Shown: one piece after another, positions 51,231 to 64,000 of the stretch
Position numbering within the stretch: the first letter of the stretch is position 1
Layout: each line of letters opens with the position of its first letter
NCBI GenBank assembly: GCA_030141605.1
Contig: JAQGDQ010000001.1
Coordinates: 2,390,501-2,454,500, forward strand
DNA: 64,000 nt
DNA from: Tubiluchus corallicola
Taxonomy: Eukaryota > Priapulida > Priapulimorpha > Priapulimorphida > Tubiluchidae
Reading direction: 5' to 3'
Position numbers and translations under genes: made by a program
The notes under the pieces: generated by a model
The model's database searches: none
What the model was told of the DNA's origin: nothing
Seen by the model: the letters and a program-made list of their open reading frames with translations, nothing else

Positions 51231-53669
51231 GTACGTGCATTTTTCCTAGGATTCATCGCCTTTGTGTTTAATGTGAAACTCCCCAGTTTTACATTCACTT
51301 ACTTCTAAATTTACTTCTTTAAGCCTTACTGATCCTACTGACGAACCAAGATGGGAAATCTCTCTGTTTCGATTTGTGCTTTTTTGTCAAAGCATACCGG
51401 TCTTTGTTAGTCACATACCACGACAATGTCATTTTAATGGATTTAATGAAATGCACGTTGTTACAATTCTATTGAAGGATGTTAAAGTTACTGTAAACGT
51501 TCAAAACACCCTAGGAAGGACTTGTAAGAATATTTTCTTGTAAGATGTTTTAATCAGTCGTGGAAGAAGTGCAAATATATGGGCACTCTTCTAAACACCG
51601 GAGATGATAATAAAAATAGAAACCAGCAAGCAATGCACGTTTTCTTCTACGCAAGAATGTATTAACTAGCAAGAAATTAAGTCTTAACATAATACTTCGA
51701 TTATTTAATGTATTCGTTTCCAGTGTATTTATGTATAACAGTGAAACATGGGGTATAATGGTTATTCAAGAAAAACTGGTTGACACGTTGGCAGATAAGA
51801 TGGCAGTACATAATCAAAAATGAAGATTTATGCACCACAACGAAAAAAATTCCTTGAAGTTCAAAATTCATGTTCTGAAGATTAAGACGGCTAGGGACGC
51901 ATAATAGTAAGATTACCAAGTAAAACACCAGTTAAAAATCGCCGTAAATCAACCGTGAAACCTTGCAAAAAACCACCTGCCAAATAAAAAGAAACAACTT
52001 GGATAGCTAAAATAAATAAAGATGTTCAGCAACTTCAACCAAATCTAGCTTTGGGAGCAGAAGAACTTGCACTGTTAACTGCAGATGGAACTGGGTTGGA
52101 GGTTCTAATAAATGTTAATGCCTCAATGTCTACAACAGATGGAATGAGACCTTGAAGAAATGGGTTTAATAGTAAAAATTAAAATAATTTTGATAATTTC
52201 TGGCAATCACGCTGTAAGTGGCCTTTGACTGGCAAATTAACCACACCGTTTATAAAAAAATTAGTCCAGAACCCAAGGTTTAATTTAATTTATCATAATA
52301 TTATTATATATAAGTAAAATGTCTATATTTTCAAATACCACAAAAACTTGAACGTTTTTTGGACTTAATTTGCTTATTTAAAGAAGTGTTGGCCTACTTT
52401 AAATGGTACAAGATAGATATTGTTTTGCCTAAAGAAACATTATATGCACACTTAGTTATACATATAAAACTTTTTATAATATACATACTCTTAGTTATTT
52501 ATAAGGTATAATATCAGACACCAAGTTATTTTTGTTATTTTTTACTTACCGCTTAATAGAATATGATATAACCAAGATTATGCCAGCTGTGTTACAATCT
52601 TTATGAAAACCAAAAGGTTAATATCGAAAAAATAAGAAGCTTTTAAAATTATTAAATATTTCATTTTCATGCTTTGTTATAATTATAGCATTAGATTTTT
52701 ATCAGTTTAAACAAGTAGCAAAAGTAATTACTTATGATTTTCATTGAAATTATGAACTTGACTCAGAGGTAGTGTTTACAAGGGGTACTAAAATCAGACT
52801 GGGTTTTCCTTTTCCTTATACCTTCTGGTACCGAGGTATGGGACAGGACTAAACATTCGGGAATGAGGTTGAGGGCTTAAAGAAAGTTCGGGATCGAGGT
52901 TCGGCTGTCAGGATCATAACACCGCGATCCTGAACATCCCCAATTATATTGGCAACACAGACTGAAATGTAGCAAAGTATCATGAGTATCTTGGCTATCA
53001 CAAACATAGGACCTGGTTGGCAGTAGCGGTTAAAGTTTCTCATCAGTTTTGCACTTTATGAGAAACTGTAAAAATTTGTCCATGTAAACAGAAAAATAGT
53101 TGTTTAAATTCTAGATATTGATAAGCGACCAATAGTATTCGACGATGGCACGAAATGTTCAATGCATTTGCAATGCATTAACCACCTCCACCTTGTTAAT
53201 GACAGGCTCGGAATATAACTGAAATTTTGTATTGAAGAATTTTTGAATTTTCTCTTCAGGAATGTAGAAGGAAAAACATAATTTTATTAACCATATTGTA
53301 GTAAAATTGTCCTAGGAAAGAAACAATATGAGTTTAGCTGTCGAAGAACCAAGGTTTGCTATTATTTGATCTGATGCTTCTTCTGTTACAGCTCACAGTC
53401 ACCTCAAAAATGTAAATTTCGAATAACTTTGCTTAGTTTTTTATTTGACCAGTGTTTTTGTGACATTTTCTTCAGTAGTGGTTACTCATTTTTTTTTGTT
53501 GTGGTGTCTGATTTTTAAGTTGACTAACTTATATACAGAAGGGATGATACTGTCTTTTCTGGAAAGCCCACTTCTGCTTAGCTAGAGTTATTATTTATAT
53601 TAGTGTCTTCAACTGCCTTGGATGTACATTTATTACTATTAATTTTATTTTTTAGAAATATTGGTTGAG
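51231..53669. other. Spacer and 5' region of the KIAA2013 homologue
   Basis: No coding sequence recognised. A GC-richer stretch at about 52810-52945 contains ttcgggatcgaggttcgg and cgcgatcctgaacatcccc, which resemble decayed hAT-type ends. An acceptor at 53655 shows that at least one untranslated exon lies upstream, but I cannot locate it. Confidence 0.45.
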
Positions 53670-56600
53670 ATGCTGCCAAAATCAGAGTCAGTAGGTGACT
53701 TGGGCCGCAGAGCTCGCCGCTCATTTGAACCATATTTGACGTAAGTTTTTAAATTTTGTAAACTTTTAATGGTTATACTTTATTGATTCCAGTAATTAAG
53801 TGCTATCAAGAGTGATCAAAATATATAGATTCATTCAGTCAACATTGCTCTCACATTACCACGTTAAAATTGGCATTGTTAGAACAAGCATTAATTAGTA
53901 AAAACGTGTGTTTAAATTTAAATAAGGTCTCCTATTATTGAATCAGAGTTTAAGTAGCTCCATGTATTTCATGCTGTCATGTTGTATCAGTGTTTAAGTA
54001 GCAGTACATTAAACTAGAGAGCTACATACTAGCAACGAAAGGTATGTAGGGAATATTTTAACTTCCCTATAAGTAATAGGCAACTGAGTAATAATAATAA
54101 GTAATAAGTATACTATAATTAGGAGTTGTAGTGCTTGTAAAATTTGTGGTTGTCATTTATTAGGCTCTCGACTAATAGAATCGATTACCTAATTGACTCA
54201 GAGATGTCTAGCATGGGATGCTCGTGTTCAAATGTATGTAAAAACCATTGGCAACTGAGTCAAGAGACTTTGCATAATTGGCTCAATATTTTTACTTCAC
54301 ATACTTAAAACAAAGCAATTATGTGTGATCATAAAACTTTTGCCACTTTAGATGATGTTTTACATTATAATGTGTTTGCTTTTGTACTTTATAATGTATA
54401 TAAAAACAAGCATGTTAGGTACTGTTTTGTTTGTAAGCAGATACATTGATCTTGTGCTAATGGGCTAGAATAGAATGGGTTTGCTTTGAATGCATTATCC
54501 TCTTGTCCCACTTAGGAAACTTTGCAATCAGTTTTACTGTCCTAGAAGTTAATGCTTAATCACTTGCCCAGTGTTTTCTTTTGAAGCTGCCTGGTGTGCA
54601 CAGCAATTTTTGTGATTTTACACTTGCAGGTCAGCACATTATGTGCATTTTTATAAATATGAGAACATTCTTGGTCAGCTTCTTCATAGAAAAGTGAACT
54701 TTATACTTTTTACTTTTATAAAAATGATGTTTTAAATAATTTCATTTAGGAGTTCACCCTTTGCAGTGCATACTAAGGTGACAACTCATGGTTTAGATCT
54801 GTGTTAGACTTGCTTGCGCTAGCTGTACATAAATAAAATGTCCGTGTTTTGAAATTTTATTGCAGCACTCGTCGAATTATGATTTTTATTTTGGTTTTAC
54901 TGGCATTCTTGCTATATCTGGGACCGAGCATTTTTCGCAGACTTTCCAGGCCATTCGTTTCAAGTCAAGGTACTTTTTTCATTTTAAGTGATTATCTAAT
55001 TTAATGAGTGTTTACAAATGTGCATTCTCATATCTATTTGATGTGATCTATATAATCATAGTAACAACAAATTTCTGTATATATAAATATAGCATGACAT
55101 GAGCTAACCTGATATTTTTAGCGCAATTTTTTTTTGCAAACTGAGTGTTTGCACTAACATTCATTCAGCTTCACTGCTGGTTGGCAGGATTGTTTGTAGA
55201 TCTCTATATAACTGTTCTAGAGGCATGCTTTTGATTTTTGAGGAGTCCTTTTTGTGAATTCTTTTTGTATGGAAATACTCAAAAGTAGAAAACCCTGAAA
55301 ATTAGGAACTGTGCACCAACAAATTGAATTCCCTGACGAATGTTGCCACAATCTGTACGATAAGCTGGCAGTATGGTAAGGCTTTAAAAAATGTTTAAAA
55401 GTACGGTACAGAATTATGATACAGTATTTTCATTGGTCAGTGTGAATACTTGTTTTGCTTTTGGGTGGAACTTACTGTTCTCCTCCAATTAACACAGAGC
55501 AAATAAAACCTGTGGCTCCGTTTGCATGTAACGCCACTGTTTTAACTGCTGTTTCTAGCTATTGTGTAGTAATTTCTTGCACATCTCAAGTTATGCAGAT
55601 TCCTTTGAAGCAAGAACATTTCAAAATGTATGTCGTTAATGAGGAACGCCTAGAACTTTGCCGATGTGTGCAAAACAGTAACTTTTCACCTTCAGAATAA
55701 ATAACAAGTAACTACTGTTTTTAGTGCCGTTTGTGCTTGAAATAATCATTGTCATCAAGCTGCTTTTGTGTATAACATATATAGCATAGCTTGTGTTGTA
55801 TAGCTTTTGTAACCTAAAATAAATAGTATGGAAGTTCAAACGGCAGTTCTGTTTTATACCGTGCATAAATTCGTAATAAGAATTGATAAATTTATCGTTC
55901 TACAATTGATTTTTATGCCACTTATACAAGCACTTGGTGCAGAATATTGTACAGAATTATGGTACAATATTTTACTGTACTAGTACGGTACGATTTAATT
56001 TTGCAGGTATGGTACAGAATTACGGTACAGTATTTTTTAAAGGTATGAAGTACGTTATTTTTTCGTACTGTACCATACTGCCAGCCTTGTTATGCAATGA
56101 GAAACAATGACTGGAATGTATAACAAGTTGTGAGTGCTGGTTACTGTACAACTTTTCTGTCTAGACAGTTATGTAGTCTAAAGCATACAAGAACATTATC
56201 TTATGCTTTAGTCTTTACAAAATTACATCAGCACCTACAGACTTTAGTGCTACATGTGATGTGCAGTCTATAATCTGTATGTACAATTGTCTTACAGCAG
56301 ATACAAGATTATTGATTTATGGAGCCAACCACCCATGTGTCTGTCAAGTTTCAAAATACGTATAATTGGTTTTTGTAGCTTCTTCTTGAGTATTTTTGTG
56401 GACTGCATACATTATTAAAAAAAATTTGTCAATGTTACCATTACCACATCTATCTTGACTCTCGCCGAGACTGAACTACCGAAGTGAGATCATTAAAAAG
56501 CTATAATCACGGCGAGATTTAAATTGGGACTATTCTCGTTGCAAACACTAGGGAATACTTCAGATCATTATTCATTAGATTAAAATTGCTGTGCCTAGTT

Positions 56601-59600
56601 TTCCATAATTATGTTTTTCCTACAATGTGGAGCTATTTAAATCAGATTTCCCTTATTGATTTGTCTAATTTAACTGGCTATACTGCTTTTTGGGGAATCA
56701 AATGATGTTTTTTTAAATAATCTAGTATTGCAGGTGCTATATAAAAACACTAGTGACCGTGCAATTCCTTGCAGCCTGCACTTGCCTTATTGTAGTGTTA
56801 TCAGTATCTTACTAGATACAAGTGTTTACCTACACATGATTACATTAATTATTATTATCTGATATACGTTTAACGTATCTGATTGTATAGTACTGTATTA
56901 TGTGTTTATAGGTTGATACCAAATACAGTTGAAAGATCATAGTACTATATAATTTTATTATGAATCAATTTAATAAAATTGCAGTTTGTAATTTGTTCTG
57001 TTTTGCTAAGTTAGGAGGCATATTAATTTTGTTTGTGTGTTTATTATTTTACTTGCACTTTTTGCAGATGACTTATCTTATTATCTAAACACCAGGATAA
57101 AAGAGTTTCAGGAGGAAATTGATGATTTTGATGCTGTTTTATTGCACAATCCTCCTCTTCCAAATGATCATAATTACCTGCCATACGTTGGTAAACTTTA
57201 TTGCATATTACGAACTTATGTATTTGAAAAATTTTCACTTGTTTACGTTAAGCAGATGTAAAAAGAAAATTGTTTCTACTTTTTGTATAGGCTTAATAAT
57301 TCTAATCGATTGCAACACAGCTGATGTATACACTTAGTGTGATATTCATTAGGATTTGACAAAATGTTGACAAAAGCATTAGTACCCTCAGTTGACTAGA
57401 AGGTGGTGCCTTTGTGCACTGACGTTCGAAATTCCTTAAGCAGCGAAAATTTCTTCTAAAATATTTTGAGTGAGAATGAGCTGTTGCGCAAGTATTTTGG
57501 CTAAAGCTCTTATAACATGATTTTTGAGATTTTGTACTGTAAAACATAATTGCGTGAAAATATCGATGTTTAAAAAACACAATTATAGTACTTACATGCC
57601 TTCACTCAGAAAAAGAAGCAATTTCCAAGTACTAAATAGTTTGATTTATTAATTATTACTCATTTTAAACATTTAGTGGACATACATATGAGTGAAATGT
57701 TACTTGTCATACTCAAGACACAAGTTCATTATTTCATTATTTTGTGTTGTATCATGCGAGTAGATACATACATTTTCTCTTGATACAGGTGAAAGCCACA
57801 TAGTACATTTGTGTCATTTATTTCATAAAAATAGGTAATGGTTACATAGCTACTTCTGTAACTGGAAACAGGAAACTGCACATCAAGGGAACTACCTCGC
57901 TTTCATTGCCAATAAACTTTTTTCCTGTTGTAGAATTTACACTTGATGGTAGTCAATCAAAAGGTAAATTGTATTTTAAAACTATTATGTAACTGCTTCA
58001 TTATGTCAACTTTTATTCATTTTGCACTAGTGAACGGTCACCGTTGTTCTAAGCATCATGGATGTGACAGCAAAATGATGACACTTGTTCAAAATAAATC
58101 AGTATTTTAATTTGTTTTGAAACGGTAAAGTGATGCTGTTGTGCTGCTGATACACGAAATTTTTTTCGTTATTATTGTATTGTTTATCTGCCAAGTTTAA
58201 AACCAGAACTGAGAGATTTGAAACCAAATTTGAGAGGCGAAAACTTATGATGTCTGACTTCTACTTTTCTTGTTGTGCATTTAGTGCAAATTTTATGTTA
58301 TCTTACTTGTAGAAATTGTTTTAATTCTTTAAATGTGTCTTTTTAGCAAAAATTGATTTATATGCATATAAAGCTAAGTAGCTGATTTGTTTTCCGTTTC
58401 AGAAATGTCAGTAATTCAGTACAAGAAAGGCTTAGTGCACCGGTTTCAAAGTTGGCAATTACAACAAGTGAGAACGTTTTTTTTTTCATAACATTGTCAC
58501 TCATGTATTTAGTCATGAATGTTATGTTTGTATAGTCTATTTGTTTTATCTTGCCACAAACCTAGAATAACGTTTTTGGACCTAGGTTGTATGTAAGCTT
58601 TTTTATTTTATTTTAATAAAATACTACACAAATTATACTGTTTATATTTTTTATGGAACAGTGTCCTGGCTTGTGTGTCAGTAAAGCTTTTTATTGTTCA
58701 TGCATTCATTTCAGGTTAATTATATTATCGGTGTGCCATGTCAAAGACTGGAATTTCCTGATTATTTTTAAGAAAGTTAAAAGCATTATTTGCAAGGAAA
58801 AGTTTGTTTCGCACAAATGAAAAATGTGAAAAAGTCACAAACTAAAAAAGCCTGTTAAATAATTATACAAATCCTGTAAATGCTTTGGTTAATTTTTTGA
58901 ATTTTTGTTTTGTCTACAATGTGAAGAATGAGAAAAGCTACTACTATCAAACAAAAGGTGGTCAGTGAAGAAATTAACCTTTTCAATACAATATACCTTT
59001 TCAATACATTTAGAGTGTCTTCTAGCAACCTTGTGCTCACATGCTTCTGATATTTTGTAGAGCTCACCTTTAGGCATCGACCATGTATTTTATGCACATC
59101 GGACTCGACCTAACATCTTGATACAGGAAGTAGTAATATATAACCCTTCAAGCAGCATAGTTACTTTGTATGCTAAAGAACATTCGGCCAATAATTGGTT
59201 CGGTGTTAGTAGCACTATAGAAGGGTATGTATTTTTCATTTAGCACTATTAATAGCTGTTTCAATTTGTGTAAATAAGTGATAAAAAAGTGGAGCATATA
59301 AAGAAATGCACATTTTAAAAATAAGTTTGTGTTTTTGAGAGAATTTAAGTAATGGTTTTGTTTTTTCAGAGACTACAAAATCTACACAGGAAAAATTAAA
59401 GAAGCAGCAACAGATGTAGTAGCAGTGATTGCCTCCACAGTAGTACCAGCATCTGTATCTATTGAGCATGAAGTGTTAGTAAGCTAGCATCATAACAACT
59501 GTTTTGAATATGCTAAGATAAATTGAATTTTGTTTTTCAAAACCAGTTTTTGCAGCGTTTACATCTGTTTTCAGAGTGTCTCGTTTACGCTACCTGCATG

Positions 59601-62600
59601 TCATTTATTATGAATCTGTACAAGCAGGAGACGCCTTTGTAAAAACTAAAGAGCTACAGAGGAAAGTGAGGGAAGACACTAAAAAGCTAGCAGAGAACAT
59701 GCGGGAGGAGCATGAGAAGGCTTGGTTGGCGGTAAGTTTTAAGATTGCCACTTTTCTCTCTCCTCCACCTCATTCTCTTTTGTGTGTGTGTGTGTGTGTC
59801 AGGGTGCATGCGTGTGTGGGTGTGTGCGTGCGTGCATGCATGCGTGTAAGGGTGTGCGTGCTTGTGTGAGCCTGTTTACGTCTCCTTTTTGCTTTAACAT
59901 TTCACTAATATATGAGAGCGTAGTAAGACAGGTAAGATAATCTAATCTTATTATTATACATATAATAAGACAGTTAAGATAATCTATATTCTTCACTTTT
60001 CATTAACTACTTAAATGACAAAAATATATCATTAGATGATAAAAAAATGTGACCTATGCAACTTTTGTCGTTGCTATAGGATTTAAATAATACATTTGAG
60101 TCAAGCTTTTTTTCCTATTTTTAACCAGGAATTTGACATAAAATTTGCCTTAATGTCGATACAAAGAAAAGAAACATAGAAATGCCGTGTCTCATTAATT
60201 TACATATGCATACTAATGCAAAACCAAATGTAGAACAGAATATATAATCAGTCAGCAGTTTCTGGTGATGAGTATTTTGATTAATCATTGATTTTTGTTT
60301 GTTTTCTTCTGTAATAGCTTTGGCAGTCTGGCTTTAGTATCAGCTATTCTAAGGCACCAGGAGCTTTAAATGGAGATAAAATCAATGCTACTATGTATTA
60401 TGTGTTATCCAATATCAGAGCTCCCATCAGTGAAGTTGTGTCTTCTGCTGAGGTGAAGAACTTTGCCTTAAAGCAGTTGGTCAATACAGATAATTGTTAT
60501 AGTGGACATCATACATTGTAAGTTTTACACAGATTGGTTGTCAAAGAATATAATGTCTGTTATCTAAGTTCGTATTATTTATTTTTTTATATTTATTATG
60601 TATTAATGATTATTTGTCTCATTAAGTCATTTTTTACATTTAAGAGCATCTGTATCTGTAATTGTTTAATTGCACAGGATCTTTCTTTAAAATTAGAATT
60701 GTATATTGTAAGCACTATATACTATACTGCCTATAGTAAGGTCAATTGTTGATGGTGTTTGGATTTGTTAAAATTTGAGTGCCTCTGACAAGCATAAAAC
60801 AAATTTGTTCATTTTCATTGGGATACTCTTATACACACTTAAATATGTTAGTATTTTGTTCCTCAGAAATTCATTGCCAAAAATGAAGTCAACAAAAACT
60901 AAGAGGCATACTTGCAATTTTAGCTTAGTGAACTAGCCGCAATTTTAATTCCCATCTTTTATTTTAGGCATACTTCCGATTTTAAACTGTGGGGTGGACT
61001 AGGTTCTGAGAATGATATTGCTGGTATGGCATCTCTTTGGTTTCTAACACTAGAGAAGCAAGAGTGTCACCAGATGCTGGCTGCAGGTACAAAAATTACT
61101 AATACTTAAATATCTTCTTGAATATTAGAAAGCTATTTTTTGGTTTGCCTGTTGCTGCTAGATTACTTTTGTTGAGGGAAGATCAACAAGTTTCTAATCT
61201 TGGTTAAGCTGTCTCTGCCAGTTTGACTTAAAGGGTTGTCTTTTATGATGAACTAGGTTTCAGTTCTGTCATTAATTACTAGACTCGAGTTGCTAAACTT
61301 CATAAAAATGATAACTGTCAAAAGAAAACAACACACTTTTCATTGTTATTCAAGAAAATTTATTGCAAATCATCTGCAATATATGTTTTTCAGGTCTTTT
61401 GAATTTTTATGTGGAAATCTCGCTTGAGTAAAAAAACCATAATCAATGATAAAAAGAACATCTTGCTCGATGTTTAATATTAATGAGTTTCGAGTTCTGA
61501 AATAACTCTTTATTGATCATATAATGTACATTTGAGTACAACAGATGGGATCTAATAATTAACAGTAAATATAACAGTTAAGTTTTTTTATAGAAGTCAC
61601 AAGCACTATAGAGAAATTTTATTACAGCAAATTAAATAAATTAAAGTTGCTAAGATAGTTAAGCTATTCACTTATAGTCAAAAAAGATATTACCGAGAGC
61701 ATGAGACTAGCAACATGTCTAACCTCTGTTTGATACTACGTAAGCCTCTTCTGCATAAAGTCACAAGAGATATTACGTAGCAGCGTGAGGTAACCTCTGA
61801 TTGATAATGAGTTCTTGTAGAACTCGAAACGTCTCATTGTTAAATTCCAGCATGTTCTTTTAATCATTAGCTTTTAATTTGATATAATTTCTTTAGGATG
61901 ACACTTTAGGACTGTAAGTTGTACAAGAGCCCCAAGGTATGCCTACCAAATATTTAGTCTGCATTGTATTTGCAGTTCTTTTAGAAATTTTTTAATATCG
62001 TAAGATTTCCATATTATTTTTTCCTATTTATCACGTCCTAGAAGTATGTAACATATTATTATTATGTAGGAGCTGATGGCGTTTTGCAAGCGATGATATT
62101 AAGCTTTGGTGGATTTCGCTACAGCAATCACGATTTGTGTTTCTTTACACATCCTAAAGACTTGCACAGAAACTATCATTTCAGGAGGATTTTGTATGGA
62201 AATGGGACACACATAAACATAACAGGTATTTTCGACATCATTATAGTAATTTTACGATTAGTTCTAGGTGGACAGTTGTCCACACTTTCAACAATGCAGT
62301 TACTTGAGTATTTGAATAATTCTGTTGCTTTTATTTCTGAACATGTGATAGTGCAAAATGCCTTTTCACTTATGTTTTCTGTATTCTTGTTTCTGCCTTA
62401 CACACATTTTTGAATTCTCAAGCTCTTGCTCACTCGGTATGGTGAAAAATAGTCTAAGACTCTAAATGTAGTTTAGGTTTCTCAATTTGACTAACTGTAT
62501 TTAGAGTTTCAATGGATGGAAATAAGTAATAATTCTCTGCTTGACAAAAGATTTGTAGGTAAGATCAACCTCATTGTGGTGGCTGAGTGTCCAACCTTAT

Positions 62601-63928
62601 TGTGGAGTTTGGGAACTAGTTCTACTCTATTGATAGAGTACTAGATGGGTTGTATGAAGCAAATATTAGTTGCAAAAAAGATGCGAGTCAGTACATATTT
62701 AATGCAAGCAAGCAATAAAGAAAAGCAACATTTAATGTAATTTCTAACATGCATTTTTTTATTTACAGTAATTGTTCGTGAGGAAGACAACAAAGCTGTG
62801 CTTTATGTAGCTTTGGATAGAAAAGACAAATCTTTTTGGGGGTGTGATGCAGGCTGTATTGATGCTCCAGTTGAACTAGGGTAGGTGATTTTCCATACGT
62901 TTTCTACTGCAATGTAGCTCTTTTTATAATATCACTCATTTATTAAAACTGCTTTTACAAATGCCACGCAGTTTTTAGCAAATTGTCATGGTGAAAGCCT
63001 ACAGTGGATTTGTTTCTACAATAAAACATTTGAATAATTTTGTCAAGTATCTTATTAGATGAGTAGAGTACATACAGTTATGAAATGTAGCGGTGGGACT
63101 GATTCATTGATTTAATGCATTACAACCAATTTGCGTTTGTATTTCCGATCGTTGATTATTTTTTCAGCTGCCGGTACAAATTGATTACATTTTCAACTTA
63201 TTTAATAAAATAGCCATAAAACTCATACAGCATAAATAGCCATCATTGTGCTGAAATCAAGTAATATGGCACTACTTTTGTGCAGTAACTTACCACGCTG
63301 GTTTTGCCAGTTAGATGCGAAGGGTTTTCTCATAAGTGTGTACGTGTACTTTTTAACTGGTTTTTGTGCGCTCCTGCTTTCTCATAAAATTAATTGTAGT
63401 CGATTATTGAATCAATTTTGTATATCAACTGAAGTTTTGTATATTTTATATTGTGAAACTGCACCCAATGTCCCACTACTATTGTATGTATTAGACTTGT
63501 TATTACTATAGTATGCGAGCATATGCAAAATGGCCATGTGCTAGTATTACCATAGGATTTGGCCCTAGTTTAGCAAATAAACCTGCGTTATAAGTAATAC
63601 GGTTTAATTTTTTTGCAGTGCACAGATGGTGCAGTTTCCAGTCAAGCTGACTGATCCTTTGACAGCTATATTGTATATTGCACCTGATAAGCAACACATA
63701 GAAGATTTGAAGCATGCTATTCACGTAAAAGAGATTGTCGAAGCTCCTGCACATGGACACCAGGTCATTGCTTTGCATAAGCATGGCCATCATCTTAGCG
63801 GACTCCCTGCTCTATTTTGGGCTTCCATAGCTTTTTTAATAATAATTTTTCACTTATTTTTATTTAAATTAATATACAATGAATACTGTGGCAGTCAGGA
63901 TAAATTCAGATCTAGGTATTACAGCTAA
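53670..63928 (+). CDS. KIAA2013: KIAA2013 homologue, predicted two-pass membrane protein, 13 exons
   Basis: Function unknown; the human protein is an uncharacterised predicted membrane protein. Exons: 53670-53740, 54866-54969, 57068-57190, 57835-57963, 58403-58467, 59061-59224, 59370-59474, 59575-59731, 60318-60517, 60968-61086, 62070-62225, 62769-62880, 63619-63928. Phases join to 604 residues; human is about 634. An N-terminal helix (about 28-47, [16 protein letters not shown]) and a C-terminal helix (about 566-588) frame a large domain. It contains [58 protein letters not shown] and [12 protein letters not shown]. The end, [17 protein letters not shown], is nearly identical to the human C-terminus. 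NAT and NIT sequons suggest that the domain is lumenal or extracellular. Exon 7 uses a GTTAGT donor. The start is the first ATG after an acceptor at 53655, so 5' UTR exons exist upstream. Confidence 0.92.
55364..56086. mobile_element. MITE in KIAA2013 intron 2 (723 bp)
   Basis: The left end gctggcagtatggtaaggct and the right end, reverse-complemented, ggctggcagtatggtacagt are inverted. Inside, ggtacagaattatggtacag-type units repeat near both ends (55405-55430, 55950-55975, 56013-56035). An 81-codon internal frame is not recognisable. Non-autonomous; superfamily unknown. Confidence 0.7.
59781..59872. repeat. Alternating purine-pyrimidine GT/GC tract (Z-DNA-prone)
   Basis: Runs of gtgtgtgtgtgtgtgtgt, then gtgcatgcgtgtg and gtgcgtgcgtgcatgcatgc, about 50 bases after the donor of KIAA2013 exon 8. 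Imperfect tandem tgyg repeats, likely length-polymorphic. Confidence 0.85.
61481..61850. repeat. Repeat unit with inverted gaactcgaaac ends and direct repeats
   Basis: A minus-strand copy (61481-61520: taatgagtttcgagttctga) and a plus-strand copy (61801-61840: gaactcgaaacgtctcatt) of one motif face each other. Between them two direct units, offset by 82 bases (gatattac at 61687 and 61769; taacctctg-ttgata at 61731 and 61791), precede the plus-strand copy. This resembles terminal repeats of Penelope-like elements or retrozymes. Confidence 0.5.
61775..61835 (+). ncRNA. Degenerate hammerhead-ribozyme-like fold
   Basis: ACGTA at 61775-61779 could be stem III plus a cleavage triplet. A gagg-taa-ccct-type hairpin follows as stem I. 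Then ttgataa stands where the core CUGAUGA is expected, with two changes. A perfect 7-bp hairpin GAGTTCT-TGT-AGAACTC (61809-61825) stands as stem II, directly followed by GAAAC and GT to close stem III. The order of parts fits a type I hammerhead, but the core mismatches and an extra base argue that this copy is inactive. Confidence 0.35.
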
Positions 63929-64000
63929 CACTTGGGGACTGTCAATATGTAGTATAGGTGACATTGACTTTGTTGATTATTTTTGTATTGAAGCTATTAT
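63929..64000 (+). other. Start of the KIAA2013 3' untranslated region
   Basis: 72 bases after the stop codon to the window end; no poly(A) signal within them. Confidence 0.7.

Noticed and set aside
55455-55700. 81-codon frame in KIAA2013 intron 2 as an alternative exon
   Set aside because: It lies within the MITE and has no acceptor/donor pair in phase with its neighbours.
62226-62413. In-frame read-through of KIAA2013 exon 11 as an alternative C-terminus
   Set aside because: The donor at 62225/62226 is canonical, exon 12 continues the family alignment, and the read-through sequence is composition-driven.

Overview
The window is genomic DNA from an AT-rich invertebrate animal (Metazoa). It carries four protein genes split by GT-AG introns, and the introns and spacers are full of cut-and-paste DNA transposon remnants. 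The proteins are clearly animal: a Notch-pathway CSL factor, a ZIP8/ZIP14-type metal carrier, Mediator subunit 11 and a KIAA2013 homologue. I cannot name the species or phylum from the sequence alone. There is no prokaryotic operon, CRISPR array, rRNA gene or convincing tRNA gene.

Layout. (1) 2677-17939, plus strand: RBPJ/Suppressor of Hairless in 13 coding exons. The short first exon is inferred from splice phase. (2) 21853-35470, plus strand: a ZIP-family transporter in 8 exons. Its first intron of almost 8 kb holds two inverted-repeat transposons, a 73-bp tandem duplication and a duplicated NRF1-like/CRE-like module. (3) 35471-42425: a repeat-rich spacer with two inverted-repeat elements and a 142-bp tandem duplication. 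(4) 42426-47262, minus strand: MED11 in 3 exons. The second intron contains a shortened Tigger/pogo element that still encodes a CENP-B-like DNA-binding region and appears nested in an older related element. (5) 47263-53669: spacer with a GC-rich island and an inverted-repeat element with palindromic subterminal repeats. (6) 53670-63928, plus strand: KIAA2013 homologue in 13 exons, ending 72 bases before the window does. Its introns hold a further MITE, a GT/GC Z-DNA-prone tract and a hammerhead-ribozyme-like repeat.

The exon phases of all four genes join without a frameshift (predicted lengths about 543, 506, 134 and 604 residues), which supports the models. The genes do not form a pathway. 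They are a transcription factor, a plasma or vesicle membrane metal carrier, a subunit of the general transcription machinery, and a predicted membrane-anchored lumenal protein. The most unusual material is the transposon family structure, the hammerhead-like repeat at 61.8 kb, the NRF1/CRE module inside the transporter intron and the GC-rich island at 48.2-48.56 kb.
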